Of a DNA stretch of 60,000 bases, positions 55,382 to 60,000 are shown one piece after another; position 1 is the stretch's first letter; every line of letters begins with the position of its first letter. Where the stretch lies: positions 31,026,833-31,086,832 of the forward strand of contig NC_087062.1 of the NCBI RefSeq assembly GCF_963678635.1, written 5' to 3'. The position numbers and the translations under genes were made by a program. The notes under the pieces were generated by a model that was not told the origin of the DNA, ran no database searches, and saw nothing but the letters and a program-made list of their open reading frames with translations. The DNA is from Symsagittifera roscoffensis. Lineage: Eukaryota > Xenacoelomorpha > Acoela > Convolutidae.

Positions 55382-56590
55382 CACTGTGGATAAGAAAATT
55401 GGCTGCTCTCTTAAATTTGAAAAAAGTAAGTAAGGATCATCAGCATCTCGCTCCTCGACCTCTTTCTGAGACAGTCGTTCGGGATGTCGGAACAAATTTC
55501 AAAGCAGTGGATGCCACCGTTACGGACGTCAACCACGACCTATATCGTTCATTATTCAGTCTCAGCAGCATAAGTGCGTCTAATTTTATCTACTGTTAGC
55601 TAGTGGTCTGTGTTGTGCGGTAATTTTCAGCCGGCCCTTTTGATTTGGTTTCATTCTTCTCTTAAATTTCTATTCGCTGGTACTAGACTGGCGTACCTTG
55701 GCCTGGTCTGGAAAATTAATTGGGCTATACAATCCAAATTTCCTTCTCACAGCGCTCACTTCCGTGTTGGTTCTGTTGGTTTTGATGCTACTTTTTTTAA
55801 TATCCTTGCGCTCTCGTTTCCTGCATAGAGCTTAGACCCCGTTTATCCTATTTTACTACCGCTGATCAAGTCCGATCCTATACCATACCATCTCCCATGC
55901 CGTCCTATTCTAATTCAAAATAACTCAACCACATATCACTCGAGTGACATTACATTGCATCACATTACATGTTCAAAAGGGTTTTTATGATACGACTAAC
56001 GAAGCATAATAGAAACTACTCAGCTCGTAATTGAAGTCTACTTGTTCAGCTTTTTGAGCACACGGAAAGACAATAATCAGTTGGAAGAATCATCATCAGT
56101 TGGAAATTTTGTGTTAGGAGTATCCTCTTCTTGGCATTACTGATAAAGATTGGCCTTCAATTTCAGTTGAGCTAGCTCCAATTATTACGGCACCGAGAGC
56201 TTAACTTACTTCTGAACGATACAGCATCGCCAATGGAGGTTGAGGCTATTATTGCACCAAGTATTCCTAGTTGTGATGAAAACGTGGAAGTAGAAACAAA
56301 CGTGTTCAACCCCTTCGACAACTTCGCTGACTTCAGTTTCACCAATAACCAACAACAGCAGTCCCAGTTGGCTGATAATAACAGCATGACATCAAAGGGC
56401 GTTCATTTCGAATCGGTTGATGCGTGGGGAAACGAGGCAAAGAAAGAAGAGAATCAAACGTCTTCGTGGTCAACTGAAGACCAGCACAAGACTGTGTCTG
56501 GCTCGGCGCAGTCTGGGTTCGACTTATTCTCTACCAAGGAATTCATCCCAAAAGACTCCCAGAGGAACTGCATAGATCCTTTTGCTAGTA
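55382..56590 (+). CDS. Candidate 3' exons with endocytic-type NPF, DPF and FxxF motifs
   Basis: Two candidate exons share phase. The first, 55382-55573, has acceptor gggattgatag and a weaker donor ataa/gtgcgt; it encodes LWIRKLAALLNLKK followed by DHQHLAPRPLSETVVRDVG. The second, 56225-56590, has acceptor ttctgaacgatacag and the strong donor agta/gtaagt. It carries SPMEVEAIIAPS, then NPFDNFADFSF, an EDVW-like DAWGNE, and NCIDPFASS. NPF binds EH domains, and DPF and FxDxF-like motifs bind the AP-2 ear; such clusters occur in endocytic adaptors. Phase 1 at both ends matches exon 4 of the Ser-rich gene 10 kb upstream on the same strand, so these may be its 3' exons, but a separate gene is possible. 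The reading frame continues beyond the second donor; a stop follows 17 bases later if it is not spliced. Confidence 0.5.
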
Positions 56591-59500
56591 GTAAGTCAGC
56601 CAACTGATCCGTCTTCACCTATACAATCAGCAAATGGTCGTTGTGCATAAAAATAATCCGAGTTTTGTACCATTTTTTAAAACAAACATTGTCTTTATAT
56701 CGGAGTCCTGTTGCTGTAAATAAGTAAAAGAAATTGACTAAGGACACATGTCAACGAAACGATTTTAGAATGAGGAAATTATCTTGGTCTTGAAATGAGG
56801 TTTTGTAAAGAATGTCAAGAAATTGTAATTCGAATTCAGTTCAGCGTCTGATTCGAAACTTCATGATTTGCAGTGGTAGCGTCCAAGAATGAAATGGCAA
56901 AGGTCAGGAGTTCGAGTTCGGCCAAGTCTTCTACTTTTTGCAAATTGAAAATTTTTTCATTGAAAAATTGTTTATCGTTAGGCTACTGTTTAACTGCGGG
57001 TTTTTCGCCCACGTAGTTGCCACAACATAGGGTTTTCTTCGATTGAATCATTTTGTTTTGAAAATCATTTCTGATTTCTCCGTTATAGTGCATTTAATAA
57101 AAAGTATCAAAGAGTTCGAAGTAAATTAAGTGAATTGTTGAAAAAATAAACATCTTATCTACGATTTTAGAATTATATTTAATGTGTCAACGAACTTAGT
57201 GAAGACTTTTATATAGGCGTGTTGAAAGTGTAACGGTCACGGAAAAATGTGAAAGACTTCTAGTTTCGAAGTTAAATTTAATTTTTAGATTCCGCAGTCG
57301 AATAATAAATTATCGATTGATCCATTTTTTTCAAATTGGGATAATTTTATCAAAAAATTGTCAGCCATAAAGTGATGTGGAAGCTTTATGGGCGTAAAGA
57401 GTTTTTTCTTTTTCTTTAATATTTGAAAGCTTTTTTCAAAATTACTTAGGTAAAAACATCTTGTGCTAATTGTTTAGCAACCGACTCTCCTTGTTTGTTC
57501 TGAAATTCTTTGACTTTTTCTTGAGAAAACTGGATCAATTGGTTATTTTTTTTATTCTGCTGGTAAAATTCTGAAAATTGAGTCCACTTTCGAAATTAGA
57601 AGTCAATATGTTTTTCGTGACCTGTACACTTTTGCTGATCGACAGGGGAAAAATAAAAGAACGGAACAAAAAAATAATCGAAATTCAAACTGTGAAAAAA
57701 TAATATTGAGCGCGACAAATTTTGACTTTTCCTGGAAAAAAAACATCACGACCTATATAAGAGTGTTCACTACGCTCATTGAATCTTGAAAAAGTACGAC
57801 AAGAAAAGGAGACCAGTCCGATTCTGGAGTCTGCGCGCAACCACTGAGCTGCCGGCGTCGCAAAAAAAAATAAAAATTTAATCAACCTTAACCTTAGCAA
57901 TTTCTGAACGACCTCTTGTTTTGAAAATAGAATTTAATTTTTAGATTTCGCTGCGGAATCAAAAAGTTATCTATGAATCCATATTTCTGAAATTGAGTTA
58001 ATTTTATCAAAAAAGTGTCAATCTTAAATTGTTTTTGTGGAGAGCTTTAAGACCATATATTTTTCAAGTCAGTTTTTTGCGTTCATTGACTCTTTTCCAG
58101 CGGTCTGTTGGCTAAGTTAATTTTTGCGCTCCCGTTACCGGAATTGAGCTAAGGTTGTCTTACCCCCTTTTGATATGCACGATTATATCAGATCCAATAC
58201 CATATCCCATCGTGACCTTATTGTTTTCTGTTCCTTAACGCTGTTCCCACTACTTGTTGGATATTTTCTCATTTCCTGCTCCAAAAATTGATGTTATGTC
58301 GCACAGTATGTTCAGCAATAGTTATACAGTTTTTTCTGTTCGCTCAAAATTATGGTTCTCGCCTAGCCAATTATCGAGTGCCCGCAAGATTATAACCATT
58401 GAATTTATACACAAAGTTCATTCTATTTGAACGAACTTCAAATTGACGAGTCAAATGAACAGTTTTCGTTAATGCGTGTTTAAATTATTTGCACATTTTG
58501 TTCATTCTTTTTGACCTATACGCTTGATCTAATTTTTTGTCTACCAATTTGCTTAGTTTTTAAAAATCAGTTTATACTGTATTGTATTTTGAAATGTTGT
58601 TTCTTACCTTCTGTGGAAAGAAAGACTACAATAAAAGGAGTCCCGCCTACTTCGGCTTCTCACAGGCATTCGGTGTGTAGTATGAAATGCACTTGTTTAC
58701 CCTGTCAAAAAGGTGCTGCAGAAAAAATTGTATTTAAGAATTATTTTCGATGTTTTCGTGTCAAGAAAAGGTATGAATGCTTGCCAATTCTCCTCAATCT
58801 AATATTTCTCGCTCAGTATGAATTCTACTCCTCTAACAATCTGCTAACCATGTCTTTCTCTCAAGTGTTCTCGCTGGTCATTCATTATAAATTTTTGTCT
58901 CAATTTTATGCAACAATAATGTTGATTTGAACATCGTGGCTGGAAATCATTACGAGGCCAAATTGTGCTCTCTCATGAGATGCATCATTTGTTGCGTTTG
59001 TGTCTCTGGAATCCGTGTAGAACCCCTTTAGAAGGTCAAAATTTGAGGTCTTTTCGGTTATACTCTCCTAAATGTATTATTAAGGATCGATCTAACTACG
59101 AAACAAGGCTGATATCCAGAGCCTTGTATCAATTCGGAAAACTGCAGAATTGGGAATTAAAGGTGAATGAGAACTCATTTGAACTCCTGTTTGTGAAATT
59201 TATATGAAGAAAACGGTAGAAAAAAAACTGGTAAAAGGACATGTTTGAAGCTAAATTAGATAAAATTGCTTTGTTTCGACCTGCGCCATATTGATAGCCA
59301 GCATTTATTAGCAATATCCATCCAATTTTGCTGCAACATTTTGTTTTTGACTTTTCATCTAAAGGCGGGTGTATAACGAAAAGACCTAAAATTTGTTAGT
59401 GGAATTCATAAACAAATGCTTGTAACAAAAAGTTGGTCGGCTGATTTGTTGTGTCGTGGAATCCAAAATCAACGAAAATAGCAAATTGTTTCCGTTTTCG

Positions 59501-60000
59501 CATTTGTTTGATTTCGAGTGCAAAACATCAGGCGCTAAAGCCAGAATGAAAAGCAAGTGCGGATTTTAGAACCTAGAATTTAACTAAAATTTGGGGAATC
59601 AAATGACAAATCTCACTTATAAGGCATTATAAGGCATATCTCACTCACAAAGCATTTCTTCTAAAAGATTCTCTGAACTTCCAAAAAAAACTTTTTGATC
59701 CTTTGGAATAAACAAATATTTTTTCGGCCGTTTCATGGTTCTAAGTTTAAAAAAAATTCTGTCATTAGTTTTTCAGTATTGTGGCTGAAGTAGGTATTGC
59801 AGACATTAATCTATTTTAGTATTTCGGGAGTAGGTGTTTCAAGAATTTGAGATAGATTTTATTTCATTATTAAGATACTGAGATGCTGTTTCAATGATAT
59901 GGATAAATTGCCACTCAGTATTTGAGATAATGGTCTAATTCATCATTTTAGATAAATATTAAATTCAGTATTTGAGCTAAAATCTAGTCAGTAATGAAAA
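56591..60000. other. Repeat-rich right end
   Basis: A tRNA-like head (gcagtggtagcgtccaagaa, box B gagttcgagttcggcc) is at about 56872-56925. A SINE-C inverted pair occupies about 57183-57850. A further SINE-C body is at about 57895-58120. Open frames at 58511-58930 and 58965-59207 have no recognisable domain; they could include undetected exons. The last 700 bases show only repeats of ttcagtatttgagataa-like phrases (about 59820-60000). Confidence 0.45.
57183..57850. mobile_element. SINE-C inverted pair
   Basis: The forward copy (57183 to about 57400) reads gtgtcaacgaacttagtgaag, ttttatataggcgtgttga, aagtgtaacggtcacggaaa, gacttctagtttcgaa. The reverse copy (57850 down to about 57540), in reverse complement, has a tRNA-like head (ggcagctcagtggttgcgcg, agactccagaatc, resembling tRNA-Trp) followed by caatgagcgtagtgaacact, tatataggtcgtgatg, gcaaaagtgtacaggtcacg and gacttctaatttcgaaa. 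The head has no convincing box B or acceptor pairing, so it is not a tRNA gene. Confidence 0.7.

Noticed and set aside
58511-59207. Two ORFs with a Cys cluster (CSMKCTCLPC)
   Set aside because: No known zinc-binding pattern is completed and no splice-phase link to other exons was found; left as an unresolved spacer.

Overview
The window is AT-rich, intron-containing nuclear DNA from an animal, probably an invertebrate. The evidence is GT-AG introns with matching phases, an RNF180-type membrane RING ligase (a metazoan family), a SETMAR-like SET-domain methyltransferase, a secreted cathepsin B, and dense families of tRNA-derived SINEs and non-autonomous DNA transposons. Nothing suggests a bacterial, plastid or mitochondrial origin. 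I could not place the species.

Layout. 0-2.4 kb: 3' part of a Ty1/copia retrotransposon with one long open frame. 2.9-5 kb: an intronless PITHD1 gene (+), whose 3' two-thirds is tandemly duplicated (810-bp unit) up to a foldback element. 5-8.7 kb: degenerate repeats and SINEs. 8.7-11.7 kb: a four-exon zinc-independent MDR (quinone-oxidoreductase-like) gene on the minus strand; its protein has a Ser-rich N-terminal extension, a ~300-residue Asn/Ser/His-rich insertion and a degenerate nucleotide-binding glycine motif. 11.7-14.9 kb: a hAT-type MITE, SINEs and a dead RTE-like LINE. 14.9-18.8 kb: four exons of a SETMAR-like histone methyltransferase (+). 20-21.8 kb: a single-exon RNF180-like gene (+). 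22-32 kb: no gene recognised; SINE clusters, a 24-bp tandem repeat, TCTA microsatellites and a 682-bp long-inverted-repeat element. 32-45 kb, perhaps on to 56.6 kb: a large gene (+) for a mostly disordered Ser/Asn-rich protein that I do not recognise. 47.6-51.7 kb: a complete five-exon cathepsin B-like gene (-) with two related MITEs in its introns. 51.7-60 kb: repeats plus candidate 3' exons with NPF, DPF and FxxF motifs.

The genes do not form a shared pathway. They look like unrelated housekeeping or regulatory genes separated by repeat-rich DNA. The most distinctive content is the repeat landscape: a composite SINE family with a head hairpin and a GCGAAG/CTTCGC tail hairpin, a hAT MITE family with 8-bp target-site duplications (one copy touching a splice donor), a foldback-linked gene duplication, and an MDR protein that has probably lost cofactor binding.

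Exon boundaries were set by hand from splice-site dinucleotides, reading-frame phase and family conservation. No alignment or search was run.
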